From contig JAEUOZ010000076.1 of the NCBI GenBank assembly GCA_016790225.1, forward strand, positions 20,770 through 84,769: 64,000 bases of DNA. The letters run 5' to 3'. Every line of letters begins with the position of its first letter. Within the stretch, counting starts at the first letter, position 1. Below, piece after piece: positions 20,478-29,216 of this stretch. Source of the stretch: Rubrivivax sp. GTDB lineage: Bacteria > Pseudomonadota > Gammaproteobacteria > Burkholderiales > Burkholderiaceae. The position numbers and the translations under genes were made by a program. Under the pieces are notes generated by a model that was given only the letters and a program-made list of their open reading frames with translations, ran no database searches and was not told the origin of the DNA.

Positions 20478-20837
20478 TCAGCCGCGGTAAAGGATCTGAT
20501 CGCGCCGTCGCCAGACGACCATCAGCAGAGCACCCAGCAGGGCAATTGACAGGGCCGCGGGATCGACGTCCACCACGGAGCCTTCGGACCGCGCAGGGAG
20601 GGCTGTGGATTCGGCCGGCAAGGCCTCTGGACGCCAATCCGCACGCACATCGGCCCTCGCGTCGGCCCGCATGTCTGCAGATTCCCGCTCCGCGACCACG
20701 GGTTCGCCTGCGCGAGCCGTTGGCCACGCACCCGGCTCCAGCACGGCCCAGGCGGCCAGCAGCAAGGCCAACGAGCCTGCCGTCAAGCGCCAGCCACTTC
20801 GCCGTGCGGGCCCTTTTTCGCCCCGAAGACTCCCCAC
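20478..20837 (-). CDS. Small exported protein with C-terminal membrane anchor (unrecognised)
   Basis: I do not recognise this 119-residue protein. It has a basic N-terminus and a hydrophobic segment ending near TARAGE (residues 17-44), which looks like an export signal, then a charged middle rich in Ala, Arg, Asp and Glu (MRADARADVRADWRPE). A C-terminal hydrophobic helix (about 93-107) is followed at once by WRRRD. This layout resembles sorting tails such as PEP-CTERM, but the PEP motif itself is absent (DPAALSIALLG instead). The start is GTG with GGGGA 7 nt upstream. It may equally be a simple single-pass protein. Confidence 0.6.
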   Translation of the reverse strand: MGSLRGEKGPARRSGWRLTAGSLALLLAAWAVLEPGAWPTARAGEPVVAERESADMRADARADVRADWRPEALPAESTALPARSEGSVVDVDPAALSIALLGALLMVVWRRRDQILYRG

Positions 20838-20992
20838 AGTGCATTCCCCACGCGTGCCCCGATGGGCCGCGACAGGTCACACTTTGCCGGGCATCCGGCG
20901 GGGGTCCATCCCCAGATTGACAAAGGGTTAGACCGGATACCAGTTGCACCGCTGATGACCCTTGCGCAGAGCCATCGGCGTGCGTGGGAGGC

Positions 20993-22912
20993 TCAGGCAG
21001 CCGGGCCGACCAGATCCTTGATCTGCTGCAGGGCGGTCGGGTCCTCGATGGTCGTCAGATCACCCGGATCGCGTTGCTCGCACACCGCCTGGATGGCGCG
21101 CCGCAGCAGCTTGCCGGAGCGCGTCTTGGGCAGCACGCTCACGAAGCGCACGCGCGCCGGGCGGGCCACGGCGCCAAGCTGGTTGTCCACCAGCTTCATG
21201 ATCTCGCCTTCCAGCTTCATCGCCTCGGCATCGCTGGCGGCCTTGGACGGATCCTTCAGCACCGCAAAGGCCATCGCGACCTGGCCCTTGAGGTTGTCGG
21301 CCACGCCCACCACGGCCACCTCGGCCACGTTGGGGTGGCTGGAGATGCTCTCTTCGATCTCGCGCGTGCCCAGGCGGTGACCAGCGACGTTGATCACATC
21401 GTCCGTGCGGCCCAGGATGAAGAGGTAGCCGTCCTCGTCGCGGATGCCCCAGTCGAAGGTGCTGTAGACCAGCTTGCCGGGAATGCTGCTCCAGTAGGTC
21501 TTGACGAAACGTGCATCGTCGCGCCACACGGTCTGCATGCAGCCCGGCGGCAAGGGGCCTTCGATCGCGACCACGCCCTTCTGGTTGGCGCCCTTGAGCT
21601 CTTCGCCGGTGCTTTCGTCGAGCAGCTTCACGTCGTAGCCGTAGACCGCCTTGCCGGGCGAACCGAACTTGCTGGGCAGAGGCTCGATGCCGTTGCACAG
21701 GCTCAGGATCGGCCAGCCGGTCTCGGTCTGCCAGTAGTTGTCGATGATGGGGCGGCCCAGCGCCTCGGCGATCCAGGTGGCGGTGGGCTCGTCCAGCGGC
21801 TCGCCGGCAAGGAAGAGCGCCCGCAGGCTGGACAGATCGTGCTTCTTCAGCGCCGCGGGATCCTGCTTCTTCAGCACCCGCACGGCCGTGGGCGCGCTGA
21901 ACATCGAGGTCACCTTGTACTTCTCGACCAGGCTCCACCAGATCGCCGCATCGGGCCGGATCGGCAGGCCTTCGTACATGATGGTGGCCATGCCGGCGAT
22001 CAGCGGGCCATAGACGATGTAGCTGTGCCCGACGACCCAGCCGATGTCGCTGGTGGAGAAGTAGGTCTCGCCCTCACGGCCGAGGTAGATGTGCTTCATG
22101 CTCGCGGCCAGCGCAACGGCATAGCCGCCGGTATCGCGCTGAACGCCCTTGGGCTTGCCGGTGGTGCCGCTGGTGTAGAGCGTGTAGCTGGGGTGGGTGG
22201 CGTCCAGCCAGGCGCAGGGCACCCGGGCATCCAGGTGCTGCGCGCGCAGGGCGGTGTAGTCGACATCGCGCCCGTCGGTCATCGGCATCGCAGCAAGGCC
22301 GCGGTTGACCATCAGCACCTTGGCGGGCTTGTGTTCCGACAGGCGGATGGCCTCGTCCAGCAGGCCCTTGTAGGCCACCGTCTTGCCGCCGCGGCTGCCG
22401 GCATCGGCACTGACAATCACGCTGGGTTGCGAATCGTCGATGCGGCTGGCCAGGCTGACGCTGGCAAAACCGCCGAACACGACGGAATGCAGCGCGCCGA
22501 TGCGCGTGCAGGCCAGCATCGCAAAGGCGGCCTCCGGGATCATGGGCATGTAGATCAGCACACGATCGCCCTGCTTCACGCCCAGCGACAGCAGGATCGC
22601 CGCCATGCGTTCGACCTCGGCCTGCAGCTGGGCGAAGCTGTAGATGATTTCCTGGTCGACCTCGGTGGAGACCCAGATCAGCGCGGCGCGGTCCGGATGG
22701 CGAGCCGCGTGCCGATCGACAGCGTTGTGGCACAGGTTGGTCTTGCCGCCGACAAACCAGCGCGCAAACGGCGGGTTGCTGTAGTCGCAGACCTGCTCGA
22801 ACGGCGTCTGCCAATCGATCAGCTGGGCCTGCTCGGTCCAGAAGGCATCGCGGTCCTGGAGGGAACGGCGGTGGAACTCGGCATAGGACATCGGGGAGCT
22901 CAGGCTGGACAT
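20993..22912 (-). CDS. prpE: Propionate--CoA ligase
   Basis: PrpE makes propionyl-CoA from propionate, ATP and CoA. The 639-residue protein follows the acetyl-CoA synthetase fold: YTSGTTGKPKGVQRD, WWSLVEKYKVTSMFSAPT (typical of PrpE), NYWQTETGWP and the catalytic Lys in RSGKLLRRA, the usual acetylation target. ATG at 22912 (MSSLSSPMSYAEFH) has GGAG 8 nt upstream and is preferred to one 21 nt further out. The acuI-like reductase precedes it on the same strand, with a hairpin between them, so propionyl-CoA supply seems the shared theme. Confidence 0.94.
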   Translation of the reverse strand: MSSLSSPMSYAEFHRRSLQDRDAFWTEQAQLIDWQTPFEQVCDYSNPPFARWFVGGKTNLCHNAVDRHAARHPDRAALIWVSTEVDQEIIYSFAQLQAEVERMAAILLSLGVKQGDRVLIYMPMIPEAAFAMLACTRIGALHSVVFGGFASVSLASRIDDSQPSVIVSADAGSRGGKTVAYKGLLDEAIRLSEHKPAKVLMVNRGLAAMPMTDGRDVDYTALRAQHLDARVPCAWLDATHPSYTLYTSGTTGKPKGVQRDTGGYAVALAASMKHIYLGREGETYFSTSDIGWVVGHSYIVYGPLIAGMATIMYEGLPIRPDAAIWWSLVEKYKVTSMFSAPTAVRVLKKQDPAALKKHDLSSLRALFLAGEPLDEPTATWIAEALGRPIIDNYWQTETGWPILSLCNGIEPLPSKFGSPGKAVYGYDVKLLDESTGEELKGANQKGVVAIEGPLPPGCMQTVWRDDARFVKTYWSSIPGKLVYSTFDWGIRDEDGYLFILGRTDDVINVAGHRLGTREIEESISSHPNVAEVAVVGVADNLKGQVAMAFAVLKDPSKAASDAEAMKLEGEIMKLVDNQLGAVARPARVRFVSVLPKTRSGKLLRRAIQAVCEQRDPGDLTTIEDPTALQQIKDLVGPAA

Positions 22913-22975
22913 GTTCTCGTCTCCATAATCCATAATTTTGCGGATGCGGGCACTGTCAGCGTCCCGCCTGACGAA

Positions 22976-22994
22976 CCCCTGACGGCGTCAGGGG
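22976..22994 (-). terminator. Hairpin between acuI-like gene and prpE
   Basis: An 8-bp stem (CCCCTGAC / GTCAGGGG) with a 3-nt loop lies 101 bp after the reductase stop and 64 bp before the prpE start. There is no T-run, so it may reduce read-through or stabilise the upstream mRNA. Confidence 0.45.
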
Positions 22995-23095
22995 GAAGCC
23001 GGCCACGCGCGCGGCACGCTTGATCTGAGCCCAGGGAATGCCGGTCTGCACCGTGCGCGACCCGCCTGCAGCCCGGTCTGCGCTGCACGGCAGCC

Positions 23096-24085
23096 TCAGC
23101 CCAGGCGCACAAGCACCCGCCCGCGCACCTGGCCCGCCATCAGCCTGGCCGCGGCCTCGGCCGCATCGTCCAGCGCAACTTCAGTCACCATCGATTCCAG
23201 CAGCTGCGGATCCAGATCCCGGGCCAGCCGTTGCCAGGCCTCGCGCCTGAGCGCCTGGCTGGCCATCACGCTGTCGATGCCCAGCAGGCTGACGCCACGC
23301 AGGATGAAGGGCATCACGGTCAGCGGCAGGTCTGCCCCCTGCGCCAGGCCGCAGGCCGTGACGGCACCGCCATAGCGCACCTGGGCGCAGGCATTGGCCA
23401 GCGTGTGGCTGCCCACGGCATCCACCACGGCCGACCAGCGCTCTTTCTGCAAGGGCTTTCCGGGGCTGGCGAGTTCGGCGCGATCGATCACCCCGGCAGC
23501 GCCGAGTTGTTGCAGATAGTCTGCTTCCGCCGGCTTGCCCGTGGCGGCCACGACACGGTGACCCAGGCGCGCCAGCAGCGCCACAGCCACCGAACCCACG
23601 CCGCCGGTGGCACCGGTCACCAGAACCTCGCCATCTCCTGGACGCAAGCCGTGACGCTCGAGCGCCATGACGCTGAGCATGGCGGTGTAGCCCGCGGTGC
23701 CGATCGCCATGGCCTGGCGCGGCGTGAAGGCATCCGGCAGCGGCACCAGCCAATCGCCCTTTAGCCGGGCCCGGCCGGCCAGGCAACCCCAGTGTGTCTC
23801 GCCCACGCCATAGCCGTTTTGCACGAAGCGGTCTCCGGCCTTCCACTGCGGGTGATCGCTGTGCAGCACGGTGCCCGCGCCATCGATGCCCGGCACCATG
23901 GGCCACAGCCGCACCACCGGGGACTTGTTGGTGATGGCCAGGCCATCCTTGTAATTCAGCGTCGAATACTCGGGCTGCACGGTGACGCCGCCCGCCTCGA
24001 TGACCGGCAGGCGGTCTTCCGAAAGGCTCTCGATGGTGCAGGAAAAACCGGATTCGAGCTTCTGAAGCAGCAATGCACGGAACAT
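23096..24085 (-). CDS. acuI: Acryloyl-CoA reductase / YhdH-AcuI type quinone oxidoreductase
   Basis: A 329-residue NADPH-dependent medium-chain reductase. It shows the AcuI/YhdH family features: N-terminal LNYKDGLAITNKSPVVR, PGIDGAGTV, GYGVGETHWGCLA, the nucleotide motif TGATGGVGSVAVALLARLG and the C-terminal SLLGIDSVMA. AcuI reduces acryloyl-CoA to propionyl-CoA in organisms that use acrylate, DMSP or 3-hydroxypropionate. The neighbouring prpE supports a role in three-carbon acid metabolism here. The start at 24085 is the family start; it is divergent from the NlpC/P60 gene across 60 bp. Confidence 0.9.
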   Translation of the reverse strand: MFRALLLQKLESGFSCTIESLSEDRLPVIEAGGVTVQPEYSTLNYKDGLAITNKSPVVRLWPMVPGIDGAGTVLHSDHPQWKAGDRFVQNGYGVGETHWGCLAGRARLKGDWLVPLPDAFTPRQAMAIGTAGYTAMLSVMALERHGLRPGDGEVLVTGATGGVGSVAVALLARLGHRVVAATGKPAEADYLQQLGAAGVIDRAELASPGKPLQKERWSAVVDAVGSHTLANACAQVRYGGAVTACGLAQGADLPLTVMPFILRGVSLLGIDSVMASQALRREAWQRLARDLDPQLLESMVTEVALDDAAEAAARLMAGQVRGRVLVRLG

Positions 24086-24103
24086 CGGGCGGCCTTTTTC
24101 GAG

Positions 24104-24133
24104 TTGACAGATCACAAGGGAGACGCCTATTCT
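24104..24133 (+). promoter_or_regulatory. Sigma-70 type promoter of the NlpC/P60 gene
   Basis: TTGACA (24104-24109) and TATTCT (24128-24133) with an 18-bp spacer. The predicted transcript starts near 24140, only about 6 nt before the ATG at 24146, so the mRNA would be almost leaderless; no ribosome site is visible before the ATG. Confidence 0.7.
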
Positions 24134-24145
24134 GCCGGCCCGCCC

Positions 24146-24775
24146 ATGACCATCCCCAAGACGGTTGTTGTCACCCTGTTCTCGCTGCTCGCCCTGGCCG
24201 CGCAGGCGCAGCCGTCGGCGCCCGCACCAGGCGGTGCAGCCCAGGCTGAGGCCGATGGCGGTGGCGATGGCCTGCTTCGCCTGATGATCGACAAGGGCCT
24301 GGTGCCGCTGGACGCAGCCGCCCAGGCGGCCCGGCAGGTGCGCCATGCCGCGTCGGACCTGGTGATCTCCACGTTCAACTACCTCGGCGTCACCTACCGC
24401 CGCGGCGGCAACAATGCCGAGGAAGGCTTCGATTGCAGCGGCTTCGTTCGCTACATCTACCAGACCCGCCTGGGCCTGGTGTTGCCGCGACGCGCAGACG
24501 AACAAGCCCAGGCCGCCGGTGTGGTGCCCGTCGATCGGGATGAGCTCAAGCCCGGTGACCTCGTCTTCTTCAACACCCTGCGCCGCGCCTTTTCCCATGT
24601 CGGCATCTATGTCGGCGACGGCAAGTTCATCCATTCGCCGCGCACCGGTCATGCCGTGCGCGTGGAAGACATGAACAAGGACTACTGGGTGAACCGCTTC
24701 AACGGCGCCCGCCGCGTCACGGCGCTGGATCCTTCGGCGACGGAAGCCTCAGCGCGCGGCACGCCCACGCGCTGA
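24146..24775 (+). CDS. NlpC/P60 family peptidoglycan endopeptidase
   Basis: A 209-residue exported cysteine peptidase that should cut peptide stems of peptidoglycan. It has a signal peptide (cleavage near AQAQ), a short Ala/Gly linker and the NlpC/P60 domain (about 75-195) with the catalytic Cys in FDCSGFVRY, the His in SHVGIYVG and the third polar residue His in FIHSPRTG. Length and layout match the Spr/NlpC type without extra binding modules. The strong promoter and very short leader are notable. moaA follows 60 bp downstream with its own possible promoter. Confidence 0.93.
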   Translation: MTIPKTVVVTLFSLLALAAQAQPSAPAPGGAAQAEADGGGDGLLRLMIDKGLVPLDAAAQAARQVRHAASDLVISTFNYLGVTYRRGGNNAEEGFDCSGFVRYIYQTRLGLVLPRRADEQAQAAGVVPVDRDELKPGDLVFFNTLRRAFSHVGIYVGDGKFIHSPRTGHAVRVEDMNKDYWVNRFNGARRVTALDPSATEASARGTPTR

Positions 24776-24823
24776 TCATCGGCCCGTCGCGGCCCCGCGT
24801 TTCGCGGCAGATTCGGCGCGGGG

Positions 24824-24829
24824 CACAAT
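24824..24829 (+). promoter_or_regulatory. Possible -10 box of moaA (leaderless start)
   Basis: CACAAT lies exactly 6 nt before the moaA ATG, so transcription would begin at or next to the start codon. No -35 match and no ribosome site are visible. The same spacing occurs before the PurM-like gene and yhbY. Confidence 0.45.
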
Positions 24830-24835
24830 CGGACC

Positions 24836-25978
24836 ATGGGTGAAAACGTCATTCCTCTGGCCGATCTGCGCTATCACGCGCCGGTACCGCAGGTCCCTGC
24901 CCTGGCTTCAGCGCCGAACGGGCTGCTCTCCGATCGACTCGGCCGCCCTTTGCGTGACCTGCGCATTTCGGTCACCGATCGCTGCAACTTCCGCTGCAGC
25001 TACTGCATGCCGAAGGAAGTCTTCGACAGCCAGTACACCTTCTTGCCGCAGAGCTCGCTGCTCAGCTTCGAAGAGATCACGCGCACGGCAGCGATCTTTG
25101 CGCGACACGGGGTGCGCAAGCTGCGCCTGACCGGCGGCGAACCGCTGCTGCGCAAGCACATCGAGCGGCTGGTCGCACAACTGGCCACGCTGCGGACCCA
25201 CGAAGGCGAGCCGCTGGACCTGACGCTCACGACCAATGGCTCGGTGCTCGAGCGCAAGGCCGAGGCCCTGGCCGCCGCCGGCCTGAAGCGCGTGACCGTG
25301 AGCCTGGACGCGCTGGACGACGCGGTGTTCCAGCGCATGAACGACGTGGGCTTCCCGGTGGCCGAGGTGCTGCGCGGCATCGACGCCGCGCTGCGTGTGG
25401 GCCTGGGGCCGCTGAAGGTCAACATGGTCGTCAAGCGCGGCACGAACGAGCAGGAGATCGTGCCGATGGCGCGCCATTTCCGCGATCGTTACGGCCCGGC
25501 CGTGGTGCTGCGCTTCATCGAGTACATGGACGTCGGCGCGAGCAACGGCTGGCGCATGGACGAGGTGCTGCCGTCGGCGGAGGTCCATCGTCTGCTGGAC
25601 AGCGCCTTCGGCCTGGAGCCCCTGGAACCCACGGTCGAGGGCGAGACCGCGGAGCGCTGGCGCTACCGCGACGGCGCGGGAGAGATCGGCCTGATCTCCA
25701 GCGTCACCCGCGCCTTCTGCAGCGATTGCAACCGCGCGCGCCTGTCCACCGAGGGCAAGCTGTTCCTGTGCCTGTTTGCCACGCAAGGCCACGACCTGCG
25801 CGCCTTGCTGCGCGGCCAGCGCGCCGACGGCAGCGGGTGGACCGACGAGGACATCGCCGCTGCGGTGGGCCTGATCTGGCAGGACCGATCAGACCGCTAC
25901 TCCGAACTGCGCGCCGGCCACCAGGCCAACGGCACCCCCGCCCCCCGCAAGATAGAAATGCACTATATAGGGGGGTGA
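24836..25978 (+). CDS. moaA: GTP 3',8-cyclase MoaA
   Basis: MoaA is the radical-SAM enzyme that starts molybdenum cofactor synthesis from GTP. The 380-residue protein has the SAM-cluster motif CNFRCSYC (near residue 50), LTGGEPLLR, the C-terminal cluster cysteines in FCSDCNRAR and LFLCLF, and the essential Gly-Gly end (MHYIGG). The N-terminal 30 residues before [12 protein letters not shown] are an extension common in Burkholderiales. A two-hairpin repeat element follows directly after the stop. No other molybdopterin gene lies in the window. Confidence 0.96.
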   Translation: MGENVIPLADLRYHAPVPQVPALASAPNGLLSDRLGRPLRDLRISVTDRCNFRCSYCMPKEVFDSQYTFLPQSSLLSFEEITRTAAIFARHGVRKLRLTGGEPLLRKHIERLVAQLATLRTHEGEPLDLTLTTNGSVLERKAEALAAAGLKRVTVSLDALDDAVFQRMNDVGFPVAEVLRGIDAALRVGLGPLKVNMVVKRGTNEQEIVPMARHFRDRYGPAVVLRFIEYMDVGASNGWRMDEVLPSAEVHRLLDSAFGLEPLEPTVEGETAERWRYRDGAGEIGLISSVTRAFCSDCNRARLSTEGKLFLCLFATQGHDLRALLRGQRADGSGWTDEDIAAAVGLIWQDRSDRYSELRAGHQANGTPAPRKIEMHYIGG

Positions 25979-25985
25979 GTGAGGA

Positions 25986-26092
25986 CGTGGGACTGTCCTG
26001 AGGACAGTCCCACGCCTCACGAACCGCCCAGGCCTACCGGCCTGGGCGTGGAGAGTAGCCACGCAAGTGACAACTGGCCTGGGCGTGGAGAG
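25986..26092 (+). repeat. Two-hairpin intergenic element, copy A
   Basis: Hairpin 1: a 13-bp perfect stem (CGTGGGACTGTCC and its complement, 25986-26014) with loop TGA. Hairpin 2: a 10-bp stem (CGCCCAGGCC / GGCCTGGGCG, 26025-26048). The linker reads CCTCACGAAC. The 17-bp right half GGCCTGGGCGTGGAGAG recurs at 26076-26092. It lies between convergent moaA and the RND gene and could end both transcripts. Confidence 0.85.
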
Positions 26093-26121
26093 AAGCCACC
26101 CCAGGGACGCCCCGCGCCCCC

Positions 26122-29100
26122 TCAGGCCGCCTCCACCAGCGCCGGCGTGGTGATTTCTCCCGGCACGGCCTTGCGCGCAAACCACAGGTAGACGGTCGGC
26201 ACGACGAAGATCGTGAGCAGCGTACCCACCGACATGCCACCCACGATGACCCAGCCGATCTGCTGCCGGCTCTCGGCACCGGCACCCGTGGCCAGGGCCA
26301 GGGGCAAGGCGCCCAGCACCATGGCGCCTGTGGTCATCAGGATGGGCCTCAGGCGCAGGCTGGCCGCCTCGACCACCGCATCGCGCGTGGCCCGCCCCTG
26401 ACGGCGCAGTTGATTGGAAAATTCCACGATCAGGATGCCGTGCTTGGTGATCAGCCCCACCAGCGTCACCAGGCCGATCTGCGAGAACACATTCAAGGTG
26501 CCCCCGCTCCAGTGGATGGCCGCGAGCGCGCCCACCAGGGCGAGCGGCACGGACAGCAGGATCACGAACGGATCGATGAAGCTCTCGAACTGCGCGGCCA
26601 GCACCAGGAAGATGAAGAGCAGCGCCAGCACGAATACCGTCAGCAGCGCCCCGCTGGACGCCCGGAACTCCCGGCTCACGCCGTTGAGCTCGGTTGCGTA
26701 GCCCGGTGGCAGCACCCGCGCCGCCGTCTGGTCGAGGAATTTCAGCGCCTCACCCAGCGTGTAGCCCGGGGCCAGATTGGCCGTCACCGTGACCGACCTG
26801 CGCTGATTGAAGTGGTTGAGTTCGCGCGGACCCACGGCTTCGCGCACCTTGACCAGGGAAGACAGCGGCACCATCGCGTCGTTGCGGCCGCGGACGAACA
26901 GCCGATCGATCGCCTCCGGCGTGGCGCGGCCTTCGGCACCGGTCTGCACCAGCACATCGAACTGCTCGGCATCCCGCTTGTAGCGCGTGACCACACGTCC
27001 GCCGAGCATGGTTTCAACCGTTCGGGCCACCGCTTCGACGGCCACGCCGGCATCGGCGGCGCGGTCCCGGTCCACTTCCAGGAAGATCTCGGGCTTGTTC
27101 AGCTGCAGATCGATGTCCGGCTGGACGATGCCCGGATTCTTCGCGATCTCCTGCATCATCTGCTGCGCCACGCGCGCCATGCTCTCGTAGCTGTCGCCGC
27201 TGACCAGCACATAGTTGATCGGGCGCTCGCGGAAGCCCTGCCCCAGGCTGGGCGGCGTGACCGGAAAGGCCGAGACCCCCGGCAAGGCCATCAGGCGCGG
27301 CAGCAGCTCACGCTGCAACTGGGCGGTGCTCTTGCTGCGCTCTTCCCAATCGACCGTCCGCAGGACGCCGAAGGCACTGGAGACCTGCCCGCCGCCCACG
27401 AACATGAAGCGCCGGTCGAACTCGGGATACTGGGCCGTGATCGCGTCGATCGCATCCAGATAGCGCGCGGTGTACTGAAGCGTCGCACCATCCGGCGCAC
27501 GGATCGGCATGGCGATCACGCCGCGGTCTTCCAGCGGTGCCAGTTCGCTCTTCGCCGTGCTGTAGAGGTAGGCGATCCCGCCGCCGCTGGCGGCCATCAC
27601 GGCCAGGATCACCCAGCCATGGGCCAGCGTCCAGCGCAAGGCGGTTCCATAGCCTTGGGTGGTCGCCACCAGCACGCGCTCCATGAAGCGATCGAACCAG
27701 CCGGGCTTGTCGTTGTGCTTCAGCAGCTTGCTGCACATCATCGGCGTGAGCGTCAGCGCAACAAAGCCCGAGACCAGCACGGCACCCGCCAGCGTCAGCG
27801 CAAACTCGATGAAGAGCCGCCCGGTTCGGCCCGGCGTGAAGGCCAGCGGCGCGAAGACCGCGGCCAGCGTGAGCGTCATCGCGATGACGGCAAAGCTGAT
27901 CTCGCGCACACCCTTGATCGCCGCCTGGAAGGGCGCGAGCCCTTCCTCGATGTGGCGGAAGATGTTTTCCAGAACGACGATCGCATCGTCCACCACCAGG
28001 CCGATGGCGAGCACCAGCGCCAGCATCACCAGCGTATTCACGGTGAAGCCGGCCGCCGCCACCAGTGCGAAGGCGCCGATCAGGCTCACCGGTATGGTGA
28101 CCAGCGGAATGATCGACGCACGCAGCGTGCGCAGGAAGACGAAGATCACCAGCGCCACCAGCACCACGGCTTCGATGAGCGTCTGGTAGACCGCCTTGAT
28201 CGACCGGTCGATGAAGACCGACAGGTCGTTGGCCTGCACCACCTTCACCGAAGGCGGCAGGTCGCGCTGGATCTGCGGCATCACGTCGCGCACGCCATTG
28301 GCCACGTCGATCGGGTTGGCCGTGGCGTTGCGGATGATGCCGGTGCTCATCGACGGTACGCCGTTCAGCCGCACGCGGCTGCGCTCGCTGGCCGCGGCCT
28401 CCTCGATGCGCGCCACGTCGCGCAGGCGCACGCTGAAACCGGGCTGCGTCTTCACCACGATGGAGCCAAACTGCTCCGGCGTATTCAGATCGGTCCGCGC
28501 GGTGACGTTGAACTCGCGCGTCAGGCTTTCGATGCGTCCCGCCGGCACCTCCAGGTTCTGCCGCCGCATCGCGTCTTCGACGTCCTGCACCGTCAGCCGG
28601 TACGAGGCCAGGCGATCCGGATCCAGCCAGATGCGCATCGAGAACTTCCGATCTCCACCCACCTGCACATCGGCAACGCCGGGAACCGTCTGCAGCCGCG
28701 GCTTGACCACGCGGTTGATCAGATCGGTCAGCTCCAGCGCGCCCATGGTCTCGCTGGTGTAGGCCAGCCAGATGGTGGGTGTGGCGTCGGCCTCAACCTT
28801 TGAAATCACGGGCTCGTCGACCGCCGCCGGCAGGCGGCCCCGCACACGGGCCACGCGGTCGCGCACCTCGGCCGCAGCGGTATCGGGATCCTTGCTGAGC
28901 TTGAAGCGCACCGTGATCTGGCTGCTCTCCGTGCGCGACACGGAGGTCATGATGTCCACGCCGTCGATGCCGGCGATGGAGTCCTCCAGCGGCTTGGTCA
29001 CTTGCGACTCGATGACCTCGGACGAGGCACCCAGCAGCCGCGTGCTGACGTTCACCAGCGGTTCGTCGATGCGCGGGTACTCGCGCACCGAGAGCCGGTC

Positions 29101-29187
29101 GAAGGACACCAGGCCCACCAGCACCAGCAGCAGCGACATCACGGTGGCCAGCACCGGCCGGCGGATCGAAGTCTCGGACAAACGCAT
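26122..29187 (-). CDS. RND efflux transporter, inner membrane subunit (HAE1 family)
   Basis: A 1021-residue proton-driven multidrug exporter subunit. It has twelve predicted membrane segments and two large periplasmic loops. The proton relay motif GLVVDDAIVVLEN holds the Asp-Asp pair of helix 4, and the family start is SIRRPVLATVMSLLLVLVG. It works with the adaptor encoded 29 bp upstream; an outer-membrane channel gene is not next to them, so a channel from elsewhere must be used. The substrate is unknown. The protein is full length with no disruption. Confidence 0.94.
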   Translation of the reverse strand: MRLSETSIRRPVLATVMSLLLVLVGLVSFDRLSVREYPRIDEPLVNVSTRLLGASSEVIESQVTKPLEDSIAGIDGVDIMTSVSRTESSQITVRFKLSKDPDTAAAEVRDRVARVRGRLPAAVDEPVISKVEADATPTIWLAYTSETMGALELTDLINRVVKPRLQTVPGVADVQVGGDRKFSMRIWLDPDRLASYRLTVQDVEDAMRRQNLEVPAGRIESLTREFNVTARTDLNTPEQFGSIVVKTQPGFSVRLRDVARIEEAAASERSRVRLNGVPSMSTGIIRNATANPIDVANGVRDVMPQIQRDLPPSVKVVQANDLSVFIDRSIKAVYQTLIEAVVLVALVIFVFLRTLRASIIPLVTIPVSLIGAFALVAAAGFTVNTLVMLALVLAIGLVVDDAIVVLENIFRHIEEGLAPFQAAIKGVREISFAVIAMTLTLAAVFAPLAFTPGRTGRLFIEFALTLAGAVLVSGFVALTLTPMMCSKLLKHNDKPGWFDRFMERVLVATTQGYGTALRWTLAHGWVILAVMAASGGGIAYLYSTAKSELAPLEDRGVIAMPIRAPDGATLQYTARYLDAIDAITAQYPEFDRRFMFVGGGQVSSAFGVLRTVDWEERSKSTAQLQRELLPRLMALPGVSAFPVTPPSLGQGFRERPINYVLVSGDSYESMARVAQQMMQEIAKNPGIVQPDIDLQLNKPEIFLEVDRDRAADAGVAVEAVARTVETMLGGRVVTRYKRDAEQFDVLVQTGAEGRATPEAIDRLFVRGRNDAMVPLSSLVKVREAVGPRELNHFNQRRSVTVTANLAPGYTLGEALKFLDQTAARVLPPGYATELNGVSREFRASSGALLTVFVLALLFIFLVLAAQFESFIDPFVILLSVPLALVGALAAIHWSGGTLNVFSQIGLVTLVGLITKHGILIVEFSNQLRRQGRATRDAVVEAASLRLRPILMTTGAMVLGALPLALATGAGAESRQQIGWVIVGGMSVGTLLTIFVVPTVYLWFARKAVPGEITTPALVEAA

Positions 29188-29216
29188 GGCGGTCCTCCAG
29201 GTGTCTTGAGCCAGGC

